A stretch of 64,000 bases of DNA, from NCBI GenBank assembly GCA_945881885.1, contig CAMCVI010000001.1:62001-126000 (forward strand). Direction: 5' to 3'. The DNA comes from Chryseobacterium gleum (GTDB lineage Bacteria > Bacteroidota > Bacteroidia > Flavobacteriales > Flavobacteriaceae). Position 1 is the stretch's first letter. Each line of letters opens with the position of its first letter. The position numbers and the translations under genes were made by a program. A model generated the notes under the pieces. That model saw only the letters and a list, made by a program, of their open reading frames with translations, was not told the origin of the DNA and did not search any database. This document shows positions 33,049-42,400 of the stretch, piece after piece.

Positions 33049-34320
33049 TTATCTTGTTATAGTCTGTGTTCTGTCTGGTCCAACTGAAACTACTTTTATT
33101 GGTACTTCTAATTCTTTTTCAATGAATTCTATGTATTCTTTTAATTCTGAAGGTAATTCTTCATATGTTGTCATGCCTGTTAAATCGGCTTGCCAACCTT
33201 TCATTTCTTTATATATAGGTTGCACATTTTCTGGGTCAATGTTAAAAGGAAAGTGTTTTAAAACCTCTCCTTTATACTTATATTCGGTACAAACTTTTAA
33301 AGTTTCAAATCCAGATAAAACGTCACCTTTCATCATATATAATTCGGTAACACCATTTACTTCAACAGCATATTTTAAAGCCACTAAATCTAACCAGCCA
33401 CAACGACGGGCACGACCAGTTACTGAACCAAATTCGTTACCAATTTTTGCCATATTGGCGCCCACTTCATCAAATAATTCAGTTGGAAAAGGGCCACTTC
33501 CTACACGAGTGGTATAAGCTTTAAAAATTCCAAAAACTTCTTTTACTCTGTTTGGTGCAATTCCTAATCCTGTACAAGCTCCCGCTGCAGTAGTGTTAGA
33601 AGACGTTACAAATGGATACGTTCCAAAATCAACATCTAACAATGAACCTTGTGCGCCTTCAGCTAAAATGGTTTTTCCAGCTTTTAATGCTTTGTTTAAA
33701 TATTCTTCAGAGTCAATGAAAGTCAATGTTTTTAATTCTTCTACTGCTGCGAAAAATTCATCTTCCATTTCTGCTAAATTATATTGTAAATCTACATCAT
33801 AAAAGGCAATCATTGCTTCGTGTTTATCGGCTAAAGCGCGGTATCTTTCATTAAAATCGGCCATTTCTAAATCGCCAATTCGTAAGCCATTTCTTCCGGT
33901 TTTGTCCATATAAGTTGGGCCAATTCCTTTTAAAGTAGAACCAATTTTAGCTTTTCCTTTTGAAGCCTCAGAAGCTGCATCAAGTAAACGATGTGTTGGT
34001 AAAATTAAATGTGCTTTTCTTGATAAGAATAATTTTGACTTAATATTTAAATTAAATTTTTCTAAACTTTCAATTTCTTTTTGAAAAACTACCGGATCCA
34101 TTACTACGCCATTTCCGATGATATTTACATTATTTTTATGAAAAATTCCTGAAGGAATCGTTCTTAAAACATGTTTAATTCCATCAAATTCAAGTGTGTG
34201 TCCTGCATTCGGACCGCCTTGAAAACGTGCAATAATATCGTATTTTGAAGTTAATACATCGACGATTTTTCCTTTTCCTTCGTCACCCCATTGTAATCCA
34301 AGTAGTAAATCTACATTCAT
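33049..34320 (-). CDS. purA: adenylosuccinate synthase
   Basis: 423 residues. The P-loop GLQWGDEGKGKIVD is at residues 7-20 and carries the catalytic Asp and His partner (NAGHTLEF). Further motifs are GVVMDPVVF, STLKGIGPTYMDK, LAEGAQGSLLDVDFGTYPFVT and the C-terminal VSVGPDRTQTI. It converts IMP and aspartate to adenylosuccinate with GTP, in AMP synthesis. It lies 38 bases after the Fur-family gene, a gap that contains a perfect 12-bp palindrome, and ends at a terminator region (32948-32999). Confidence 0.97.
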   Translation of the reverse strand: MNVDLLLGLQWGDEGKGKIVDVLTSKYDIIARFQGGPNAGHTLEFDGIKHVLRTIPSGIFHKNNVNIIGNGVVMDPVVFQKEIESLEKFNLNIKSKLFLSRKAHLILPTHRLLDAASEASKGKAKIGSTLKGIGPTYMDKTGRNGLRIGDLEMADFNERYRALADKHEAMIAFYDVDLQYNLAEMEDEFFAAVEELKTLTFIDSEEYLNKALKAGKTILAEGAQGSLLDVDFGTYPFVTSSNTTAAGACTGLGIAPNRVKEVFGIFKAYTTRVGSGPFPTELFDEVGANMAKIGNEFGSVTGRARRCGWLDLVALKYAVEVNGVTELYMMKGDVLSGFETLKVCTEYKYKGEVLKHFPFNIDPENVQPIYKEMKGWQADLTGMTTYEELPSELKEYIEFIEKELEVPIKVVSVGPDRTQTITR

Positions 34321-34339
34321 TGTGTTGTTTGCTTTGAAT

Positions 34340-34351
34340 GGACAATTGTCC
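34340..34351. promoter_or_regulatory. perfect 12-bp palindrome in the fur-purA gap
   Basis: GGACAATTGTCC, fully self-complementary, 19 bases before the purA ATG and 7 bases after the Fur-family stop. No T-run follows on the minus strand, so an operator is more likely than a terminator. The bound factor is unknown. Confidence 0.45.
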
Positions 34352-34358
34352 CTTTTTA

Positions 34359-34796
34359 TTAATTCTTTTTTGTTCCGTAAAAATATAAGGAATGTGTTTC
34401 TATATCAATTCCGAACATTTCTTCCATAGTTTGTTTTATTTGCTGAATACGTGGATCGCAAAATTCAATTACTTCTCCCGTATCTGTTAAAATAATATGG
34501 TCGTGTTGCTTATCAAAATAGGATTTTTCGTAATGTGCTTGGTTTTGCCCAAATTGATGACGACGCACTAACTTACAATCTAACAATAATTCTATTGTAT
34601 TGTATAAAGTGGCACGAGAAACACGATAATTTTTGTTTTTCATTTTGATATACAAAGATTCTATATCAAAATGTTCTTGATTTTCGTATACTTCTTGAAG
34701 TATCGCATAACGTTCAGGCGTTTTGCGATGTCCTTTTTCTTCAAGGTATTTTGTAAAAACGTTTTTAACCGTTTCTTGGTTTTGGTTGTTATCCAT
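34359..34796 (-). CDS. Fur-family transcriptional regulator
   Basis: 145 residues. The winged helix is [27 protein letters not shown] with recognition helix [21 protein letters not shown]. The dimerisation and metal region is [33 protein letters not shown], which contains the H-x-H and E/D ligands of the regulatory metal site. No C-x-x-C pair of the structural zinc site is visible (single Cys in EFCDP), unlike classical Fur/PerR. It might be a Fur, PerR or Zur functional type; the signal cannot be told. The promoter -7 box is next to an AGT-heptad array. Rel lies upstream in the same direction, purA downstream. Confidence 0.88.
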   Translation of the reverse strand: MDNNQNQETVKNVFTKYLEEKGHRKTPERYAILQEVYENQEHFDIESLYIKMKNKNYRVSRATLYNTIELLLDCKLVRRHQFGQNQAHYEKSYFDKQHDHIILTDTGEVIEFCDPRIQQIKQTMEEMFGIDIETHSLYFYGTKKN

Positions 34797-34819
34797 TTTA
34801 AGTTTAAATGAAAGAAATG

Positions 34820-34827
34820 CAAATATA
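34820..34827 (-). promoter_or_regulatory. -7 element of the Fur-family gene
   Basis: Perfect TATATTTG on the minus strand, 23 bases before the ATG. The region where the -33 TTG is expected is occupied by the heptad array and contains no TTG. Confidence 0.5.
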
Positions 34828-34854
34828 GTAAAAAGTGATTAGTGAAAAGTAAAA
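34827..34854 (+). repeat. AGT-heptad array upstream of the Fur-family gene
   Basis: Four 7-base units, read on the plus strand: AGTAAAA, AGTGATT, AGTGAAA, AGTAAAA. Same unit type as in the arrays at 1050 and 31170, but oriented opposite to the adjacent gene. It abuts the -7 promoter box. Confidence 0.65.
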
Positions 34855-34902
34855 AAAATAATTAACTCAATGATTTACTCCATCAATTGCACCTTTCTAT
34901 TT

Positions 34903-37122
34903 TTAGGTATTATAAACTCTTGTAACTTTATCAATGCCTTCAACCTTTTTAATGTTTTCAATTAATTTTTTAAGAATGACATTATTTTGTACCATAACGG
35001 TAATTTGACCTTTGAAAATACCTGCCTCGGAATTCAGACTGATACTTTGAATGTTTACGTGCATTTGATTTGAAATGACTTTGGTTAGTTGATTTGTTAA
35101 ACCCATAACATCCATTCCTGTAATTTTTAAAATAGCATTAAATTCTTCTTGAGAGGAATCAATCCACTTGGCTTGAACAATTCGGTAGGCAAAGTTAGAT
35201 TGTAAACTAATCGCATTTGGACAATCCATTTTATGCACTTTTATGCCTTCATTTATGGTAACAAAACCAAAAACAAGATCGCCAGGAATTGGACTACAAC
35301 AAGGAGAAAATTTATATTCAAGTTTACTTTGTTCGGCACCAAAAACCAGTAAATCAAGTTGTTCTTTGGCTTTATTTTTTTGATTTTTATCGTTACTAAC
35401 ACTGGTACTTCTTTTGATAGTTTTCTTAAAAAAGTTAACCAAAGTATTGCTTTTTTGTGCTGCATAATCTCGGAGTTGTTGGTTTTCAATTGCGCCAATT
35501 CCAACACGATAAAACAAATCTAAACTGGTTTTTAATTTCAAAAAATTTACCAGTTCGTTAATCGAATCTTCGTTTAATGTTATTTTTAAATGACGAAGTT
35601 TTCTGGTTAATATTTCTCGTCCTTCTTCGCCAATTTTTTTAATATCTTCATTTAAAACATTCTTAATTTTAGTTTTGGCTCGAGACGTAGAAACATAATC
35701 TAGCCAATGTATAGTTGGTTTTTGATTTTGAGAAGTAATAATTTCTACCTGATCGCCACTATTTAATATATAATTTAACGGTACTAATTTTCCATTTACT
35801 TTTGTCCCACGAGTTTTTACGCCAATTTCCGAGTGAATACTAAAAGCAAAATCAAGTGTAGTTGCACCTTTTGGTAATGATTTTATTTCGCCTTTTGGTG
35901 TGAAAATATAAATTTCTTTCGCATATAAATTCAGCTTAAAATCTTCTACAAAATCTACGGCATTATTATTTGAATTTTCAAGTGCTTCTTTAAGTTGATT
36001 TAGCCATATTTCTAAACTATTTTCTTCAGTTGCTCCAGTTTTATATTTATAATGTGCTGCGTAGCCCTTTTCTGCAATTTCATCCATTCGTTCACTTCGA
36101 ACCTGAATTTCCACCCATCGGCCTAAAGGTCCCATTACAGTAATGTGCAAAGCTTCGTAGCCAGTTGATTTTGGGGAAGAAATCCAATCGCGTAAACGAC
36201 TTGGACTTGGTCTATAATGGTCGGTTACTACAGAGTAAATTTTCCAAGCTAAGAATTTTTCATCATGAAGATTGGATTTATAAATAATTCTGAGCGCAAA
36301 TTTATCGTATACTTCATCAAAAGTTACGCCTTGCACTTTCATTTTTCTTCGGATTGAATAAATCGATTTTGGTCGACCTTTAATAATAAAATCAATACCT
36401 TCCGTAGTCATAGATTGACTTAAAATATCCGAAATAGATTTTATATATATGTCTTGTTCTTCTTTGGTTTCTTTTATTTTGCCAACAATATCTGCATAAA
36501 CTTCTGGCTCTGTGTATTTTAAACCTAAATCTTCTAATTGTGTTTTGATATTGTATAGCCCCAAACGATGTGCAAGAGGCGCATAAATATATAAAGTTTC
36601 TGATGCGATTTTCGCTTGCTTATAGTCAGACATGCCGTCCATGGTTTGCATATTGTGCAATCTATCGGCAAGTTTTATTAAAATTACTCGTACGTCATCA
36701 TTTAACGTAAGCAGCATTTTTCTGAAATTTTCAGCTTGAAGCGAAATCTCTTGGTCGTTTTTTACTTTTGGAATTTTGGTTAATCCTTCAACAATTTTAG
36801 CAATCTTTGGATTAAACATCTTTTCAATGTCGGAAATGGTAATGTCGGTGTCTTCCACCACATCATGAAGTAGGGCAGAGGCAATACCTGTGGAACCCAA
36901 ACCAATTTGAGACGCTACAATTTTTGCAACAGCAATTGGATGAAAAATATAGGCTTCGCCAGATTTCCTTCTCTGATCTTTGTGCGCTTCTACAGCAATA
37001 TCAAAAGCTTTACGAATTAGTTTTTTATCGTCAGTTGTTAAACTTTGATAACTAATGCGTAGTAACTCTTTATATTCTTTGGCTATGGCTTTGTTTTCAG
37101 CTTCTAAATCAATCTCGGACAT
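34903..37122 (-). CDS. rel: bifunctional (p)ppGpp synthetase/hydrolase (RelA/SpoT, Rel)
   Basis: 739 residues from ATG 37120-37122; a TTG six bases upstream is less likely. N-terminal HD hydrolase: YIFHPIAVAKIVA and ALLHDVVEDTDITISDI, with HD and ED intact. Synthetase: GRPKSIYSIRRKM, FALRIIY and YEALHITVMG, with the G-x-x-K-x-x-x-S and catalytic acid present. A TGS domain begins IYIFTPKGEIKSLPKGATTLDFAF, then a Zn-finger-like helical region (FSPCCSPIPGD) and a C-terminal ACT domain. It sets the alarmone level in the stringent response. Both catalytic halves look intact, as expected for the single Rel of Bacteroidota. Confidence 0.96.
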   Translation of the reverse strand: MSEIDLEAENKAIAKEYKELLRISYQSLTTDDKKLIRKAFDIAVEAHKDQRRKSGEAYIFHPIAVAKIVASQIGLGSTGIASALLHDVVEDTDITISDIEKMFNPKIAKIVEGLTKIPKVKNDQEISLQAENFRKMLLTLNDDVRVILIKLADRLHNMQTMDGMSDYKQAKIASETLYIYAPLAHRLGLYNIKTQLEDLGLKYTEPEVYADIVGKIKETKEEQDIYIKSISDILSQSMTTEGIDFIIKGRPKSIYSIRRKMKVQGVTFDEVYDKFALRIIYKSNLHDEKFLAWKIYSVVTDHYRPSPSRLRDWISSPKSTGYEALHITVMGPLGRWVEIQVRSERMDEIAEKGYAAHYKYKTGATEENSLEIWLNQLKEALENSNNNAVDFVEDFKLNLYAKEIYIFTPKGEIKSLPKGATTLDFAFSIHSEIGVKTRGTKVNGKLVPLNYILNSGDQVEIITSQNQKPTIHWLDYVSTSRAKTKIKNVLNEDIKKIGEEGREILTRKLRHLKITLNEDSINELVNFLKLKTSLDLFYRVGIGAIENQQLRDYAAQKSNTLVNFFKKTIKRSTSVSNDKNQKNKAKEQLDLLVFGAEQSKLEYKFSPCCSPIPGDLVFGFVTINEGIKVHKMDCPNAISLQSNFAYRIVQAKWIDSSQEEFNAILKITGMDVMGLTNQLTKVISNQMHVNIQSISLNSEAGIFKGQITVMVQNNVILKKLIENIKKVEGIDKVTRVYNT

Positions 37123-37141
37123 ATTCAAATTTTGTAGAACA

Positions 37142-37171
37142 TAAAAATAGTGTTTAAAATTTAGATTTCAA
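37142..37171 (-). promoter_or_regulatory. promoter of rel
   Basis: Minus strand TTG (37169-37171), 19 bases, TATTTTTA (37142-37149), one mismatch from the consensus, 20 bases before ATG 37122. Confidence 0.5.
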
Positions 37172-37235
37172 AAAGATTTTAATTTTTTTTAGGTTGGTTT
37201 ATTGAAATCGGTGTTGTTTTTTTAAAATCGACTAA

Positions 37236-38024
37236 TTAGAAACCACGCTGTCTTTTGGCTTCGAATAATAATATTGCTGCCGCTACAGAAACATTCATAG
37301 AATCTATAATGCCCTGCATAGGAATGTTAATGTTTTTGGTTGCATTTTGTCGCCAAACGGCTGTAATTCCTGTGGCTTCTGTTCCAACAACTAAAGCGGT
37401 TGGTTCGTTGTAATTTTGCGTGTGATAGGTAGTTGAATCTTGTAAAGTCGCACAATAAATATTTATGTTGTTTTCTTTTAAATAAGCAATTGCTTCTTCT
37501 GAAGTCGCCACAGCAATTTGTCTTGTAAACAAACAACCTACGCTAGATCGCACAATATTTGGATTATACATATCCGATTTTGGATTGGCAATAATCACAG
37601 CATCAATATTAGCTGCATCTGCGGTTCGTAATAAAGCGCCTAAATTTCCTGGTTTTTCTATTCCTTCTGCGACTAAAATTAAAGGGTTTTTAGACAATTT
37701 TAAATCAGATAATTGTAAAGATTTTGATTTGGCTATGGCGATAATTCCTTCAGTTGTATCGCGATACGCTAATTTTTGGTAGACTTCTTTCGAAATTTCT
37801 ATTTTGAGATGTTCTGCTATTTGGATGTTCAGATTTTCAGATTTTCCAGATAATTCTGGATAAAAAAGTAATGTTTCTATTTCATAGCCGCCTTTTAAAG
37901 CCAATTCAATTTCACGTTGTCCTTCAATAATAAATGTTCCCGATTGGTTTCGTGCTTTGGCTTTGTCTTGCAATACAACTAAGTTTTTTACAAACGGATT
38001 TTGAATGGAAGTGATTTGTTTCAT
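37236..38024 (-). CDS. SpoU/TrmH-family 2'-O-RNA methyltransferase
   Basis: 262 residues. The N-terminal substrate-binding domain begins ITSIQNPFVKNLVVLQDKAKARNQSGTFIIEGQREIELAL, in pieces the classical SpoU_sub_bind layout. The C-terminal SPOUT knot has the three motifs EGIEKPGNLGALLRTADAA (motif 1, N-x-G-x-x-x-R), ALVVGTEATGI (motif 2) and IPMQGIIDSMNVSVAAAILLFEA (motif 3). It uses SAM to 2'-O-methylate a ribose in rRNA or tRNA, as in RlmB/TrmH/TsnR relatives. Its promoter and complete leader are made of an octamer array. Confidence 0.92.
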   Translation of the reverse strand: MKQITSIQNPFVKNLVVLQDKAKARNQSGTFIIEGQREIELALKGGYEIETLLFYPELSGKSENLNIQIAEHLKIEISKEVYQKLAYRDTTEGIIAIAKSKSLQLSDLKLSKNPLILVAEGIEKPGNLGALLRTADAANIDAVIIANPKSDMYNPNIVRSSVGCLFTRQIAVATSEEAIAYLKENNINIYCATLQDSTTYHTQNYNEPTALVVGTEATGITAVWRQNATKNINIPMQGIIDSMNVSVAAAILLFEAKRQRGF

Positions 38025-38064
38025 TTTGAGTGGCTAAGTTGCTGAGTAGCTAAGTTACAAAGTT
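38025..38064 (-). repeat. octamer array forming the leader of the RNA methyltransferase
   Basis: Five 8-base units that abut the ATG. On the minus strand they read AACTTTGT, AACTTAGC, TACTCAGC, AACTTAGC and CACTCAAA. The first unit provides most of the -7 promoter box TAACTTTG. Confidence 0.75.
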
Positions 38065-38087
38065 ATCTTTTTTAAAGATAAAAACAA
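38058..38087 (-). promoter_or_regulatory. promoter of the RNA methyltransferase gene
   Basis: Minus strand TTG (38085-38087), 19 bases, TAACTTTG (38058-38065), full consensus. The TTG is at the base of the preceding terminator stem, and the -7 box lies in the first octamer of the repeat array. Confidence 0.7.
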
Positions 38088-38116
38088 AGTCGCAAAACGT
38101 TGTGCTTTGCGACTTT
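38078..38116 (-). terminator. terminator of the amidohydrolase operon
   Basis: A perfect 11-bp stem AAAGTCGCAAA/TTTGCGACTTT (38086-38096 and 38106-38116), followed on the minus strand by G and five T. Confidence 0.85.
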
Positions 38117-38135
38117 AAAATTAATATTCTGTATT

Positions 38136-39452
38136 TTAGTTTTTTACTTCCGATTTTGAAGAACCTTCACTTTCAAACTTCCCTTTATATCTTTCGTATA
38201 ATTCGGTTTGGTGACTTTCTAAGCTAATTTTTCGTCCATCAATAAAAGCGTGAGATAATTTATTTGTTTTCATATCTAACGCATCGCCTTCTGAAATAAA
38301 TAGGGTAGCACTTTTTCCGGCTTCTAAGGTTCCGTATTTGGCATCAATTCCTAAAATTTTTGCGGTGTTAGAAGTGATTAATTTTAGCGCTTCTTCTTTA
38401 TTCATTCCCCAAGCGGCACATGTACCAGCGTAAAACGGCATGTTTCTTGTTTGCATACGTTCCATATCACCCGCATTTTCTAATCCTACTACAATTCCTT
38501 TATCCGACAAGATTTTAGCAATTTTGTAAGGTAAGTTAACATCTTCATCTTCAGAATTTGGCACATCGTGAATTCTTCTTAATAAAACTGAAACATTATT
38601 TTCTTTTAATAAATCGGCAATTTTGTGTGCGTTGTACCCACCGATTATGACTAATTTTTTAATATTATTTTTCTTTTTAAATAAGATAATATCTGTAATT
38701 TCTTTTTCGCCATTTGCGTTTACAAACAGCGTTTTATCTCCGTTTTGTAAACCATTCATAGCGTCATAAGGTATGTCTTTTGTTTTTTTATCTGATTTTA
38801 AATAATTAAACGCATTATCAAAAAACTGTTGAATGCCTTTGGTTTGCTCGTCATATTTTTTGTTCGATTCAATGCCGCCTGGTTCAGCCCACCATCCTAA
38901 TCGTGCGTAACTATTTGGCCATCGCATATGAATTCCGTCATTTAATTTAATTACTGCATCTTCCCAATTCCAAGCATCTAGTTGCACTACAGAAGAAGTA
39001 CCAGAAATTCTTCCACCACGTGGTGTAATTTGGGCCATTAAAACGCCATTTGGTCTAGCTGATTCCGTTAGTTTTGATTCCGCATTGTAAGCAATTAAAC
39101 TTCTAATATGTGGATTGAATTCGCCAATTTCACTTTCATCATCTGAGGCACGAACGGCATCAATTTCTACTAATCCTAAAGTAGAATTTGGTGCAATGAA
39201 TCCAGGATAAATATGCTTTCCATCAGCTTGAATCACAATATCGTGTTTGGCAATTTTAGTAACAGTTGCATCTGAAACAGAAGCAATTTTTCCATCAACA
39301 ATAGAAATCAGACTATTTTCTTGAATTTTCCCGTTACCTAAATGCGCCGTTCCACCAATAATTAATATCGATTTTGTTTGCTTTGGTGCTGGCGTTTGTT
39401 GTGCAAAACTAATTAATGTAGTTAATGCGAATATGTACGTTAGTTTTTTCAT
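38136..39452 (-). CDS. exported amidohydrolase-family protein, metal motif degenerate
   Basis: 438 residues with signal peptide MKKLTYIFALTTLISFAQ. The fold is that of imidazolonepropionase-type amidohydrolases (SILIIGGTAHLGNGKIQENSLISIVDGKI, later KLITSNTAKILGIDAKYGTLEAGKSATLFI). Where the D-x-H-x-H metal site is expected after YPGFI, the sequence reads YPGFIAPNSTLGLVEI, with no histidine pair. It is therefore probably not a normal metallo-hydrolase. The start overlaps the stop of the 1007-aa amidohydrolase gene by one base, so the two should act together in the periplasm. Confidence 0.88.
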   Translation of the reverse strand: MKKLTYIFALTTLISFAQQTPAPKQTKSILIIGGTAHLGNGKIQENSLISIVDGKIASVSDATVTKIAKHDIVIQADGKHIYPGFIAPNSTLGLVEIDAVRASDDESEIGEFNPHIRSLIAYNAESKLTESARPNGVLMAQITPRGGRISGTSSVVQLDAWNWEDAVIKLNDGIHMRWPNSYARLGWWAEPGGIESNKKYDEQTKGIQQFFDNAFNYLKSDKKTKDIPYDAMNGLQNGDKTLFVNANGEKEITDIILFKKKNNIKKLVIIGGYNAHKIADLLKENNVSVLLRRIHDVPNSEDEDVNLPYKIAKILSDKGIVVGLENAGDMERMQTRNMPFYAGTCAAWGMNKEEALKLITSNTAKILGIDAKYGTLEAGKSATLFISEGDALDMKTNKLSHAFIDGRKISLESHQTELYERYKGKFESEGSSKSEVKN

Positions 39453-42400
39453 TAGTTGTTGTATTTAGCATGAAATTCTCTGCATTTTTCTCCAAGGGTA
39501 TCACAGTGATAATGTCCGCTCGATTTTTTCTTTGGTTCTTGTGTTTTTAAGCCTTTGTTTTTGGCATCTAACATTAAATTAATTAACTCATTTCTTTCTT
39601 TTTGTACCATTTCATTTTTAGCCTTTTCTTGGTCTAAATCGAAGAAAATAGTTCCATCCACAACTGTTTTTTCAACTGTAGCATATATGGTTAACGGATT
39701 GTTAGACCAAAGTACTACATCGGCATCTTTGCCAACTTTAATACTTCCCACTTTATCATCAACTTGTAGTAATTTAGCCGGATTTAAAGTTACAAAATTC
39801 CAAGCAGCTTCTTCAGTTACACCACCATATTTTAATGTTTTGGCAGCTTCCTGATTCAATCTTCTTGACATTTCAGCATCATCAGAATTGATTGAAACCG
39901 TTACACCTACATTATTCATAAGTGCCGCGTTGTAAGGAATGGCGTCATTTACTTCAAATTTATAACCCCACCAATCTGCGAAAGTAGAACCACCAACGCC
40001 ATGTTTAGCCATTTTGTCTGCTACTTTATAGCCTTCTAAAATATGTGTAAAAGTTTGAATTTTAAAATTGTATTTTTCAGCCACTTTTAGTAACATATTT
40101 ATTTCAGATTGCACATAAGAATGACAAGTGATAAAACGTTTTTTATTTAAAATTTGACTCAATGTTTCCAATTCAATATCAAAACGAGGTGCAATTTTAC
40201 CTTTGTTTGCATTGTATGTATCCCATTCTTTTTGATAGGCTAAAGCACGAGAAAAATAGTCTTCATAAACTTGTTCTACACCCATTCTAGACTGAGGGAA
40301 TCGTAGTCTTTCTATATCACCCCAATTGGATTGTTTTACATTTTCACCTAAAGCAAATTTTATGTATTTAGGCGCGTCTTTAACCAACATTTCATCTGGA
40401 TTGTATCCCCATTTTAGTTTAACAAATGCGGCACGGCCTCCAATTGGATTGGCAGAACCATGCAATAAATTTGCAGAAGTAACCCCGCCGGCTAAGTTTC
40501 TGTAAATGTTAATATCTTCAGAATTTACAACATCTTCAATAGTTACTTCAGCCGATGAATTTTGACCACCCTCATTTACACCATTTGAAATAGCAATATG
40601 TGAATGTTCGTCAATAATACCAGCGGTTAAATGTTTTCCAGTTGCATCAACCACTTTTCCTTTTTGAGGTAAGTTTTTCCCAATTTTAATAATTTTTCCG
40701 TTTTCAATTAAAACATCTGTTTCCTTTAAAATGCCTTCTTTTTCTCCTGTCCAAACCGTGGCATTTTTAAATAATATTGTTTCTTGTTTTGGTTTAGTTA
40801 AATTTCCAAAAGCAAGGTTTGGGAAAGTAACGGGATAATAAACTGGCGTTTTCTTTTCTTCTTTTTTGTCAGTTGTAGCATCTTTTTTAACTTCCGTAGA
40901 TGCAGGCTTTTTAACGGCATTCCAAGAAACTTCTTTTCCGTTTTCTAAAAACGCTTTTCCAGACAAACCTGTTTCTGATTTTAGCCCAGAAATTCTAATA
41001 AAATTTGAAGAAATAGTATCTTTTCCTTTGATAACCATTGTAATCCAAGGATCGTTATAAGTAATTTTTGTACCGAACTCCATTTTATCCTGAGAAATTT
41101 TGGCGTCTAATTTTGTAATTTCCCCTTCAATTGATAAATCGTATTTATTAGCATCTAAAGTTAAATCGTATTTTCCTCTAATATCTGAAGGTTGTATTTT
41201 TTCAATTACAAATCTATTTCCTTGAACCCAATTTTCTTGAATAGTAGTTTTTGATTCGAAAATATCGCCACTAGTAATAATAAAATTCGCTAAGTTGCCT
41301 TTTTTCAGAGCACCAATATTGGTTTGGTTTGCTATTTTTGCTGGGATTTCAGTTAAAGCAGCTAATGCTTTTTCTTTTGGAAATCCAAATTCTACAGCTT
41401 TTCTTAAGTTTGTTAAAAAGTCTTTAGGATTTTTTAAATCGGCAGTTGTTAAAGCAAAATTAATATTGTTCTCCGCAAGTACTTTTGGATTATAGGGTGC
41501 TTGATTCCAAAATTTCATATCAGACAAAACAACTTGTTCCGCAAGAAATGAGTCGGAAACATCATAAGCCTCAGGAAAATTAATTGGAATAATTAATGTA
41601 GCATTCGTTTTTTTAATTTCTTCGATACGTTCTAATTCGTTTCCGCTCCCTTTGATAAGGTAATTTATACCGAATTCGTCACCAATTTTATCTGCTCTTA
41701 AGATATTTAATTTGTCACCAGCATTAAATATTTGGACTAAACTTTTATTTTGATTGAATACTTCTAATGAAATATCTTTAGTTTTCGAACCTCCTGCAGC
41801 ATACCATTTTGCATCGTGATAAAACTGTTTTATTAATGCCAAACTTCCCATTAAGGAAGAAGGGTAAGACTGCCCAGAAAGCGAACTTCTTTTTAGCGTA
41901 ATGTGTTGTGATATTTTATTATTTAAGATTCTAGTCCCGTTATTTTCAACGTCATTTAATGTCCAAAGCAAGCCAGTTCCTGCTACAATTCCATCATTGT
42001 TAAAACTTAAAACCGTTCCAAATCCAGTTTCTCTTAAATCTTTGGCAGTTTTTTCATCGTAATTTAAGTTTTCATAAGCATTAAAATCAGCTCTAATGTG
42101 GTCGTTCCAGTAATAGCCGTTTCTTTCAGAATCGTATTGTGGAGATCTTGAATTTGATGGTTTTCTTTGTGTTTTTTGAATTCCAAATTCAGTATATAAA
42201 TCGATAAACGAAGGATAAATGTTTTTTCCTGTTGCTTCAATTATTGTTGCGTTTTTAGGAATTGAAATTTGTGTTCCAATTTCTAAAATTTTATCGCCAT
42301 CAAATAAAAGGGTTGCATTTTCAATTTTAACTGTTGAAGATGAATAAATAGTGGCGTTAGTAATTGCCACTGGATTTTTATAGGTTTGTTTAACACCATC

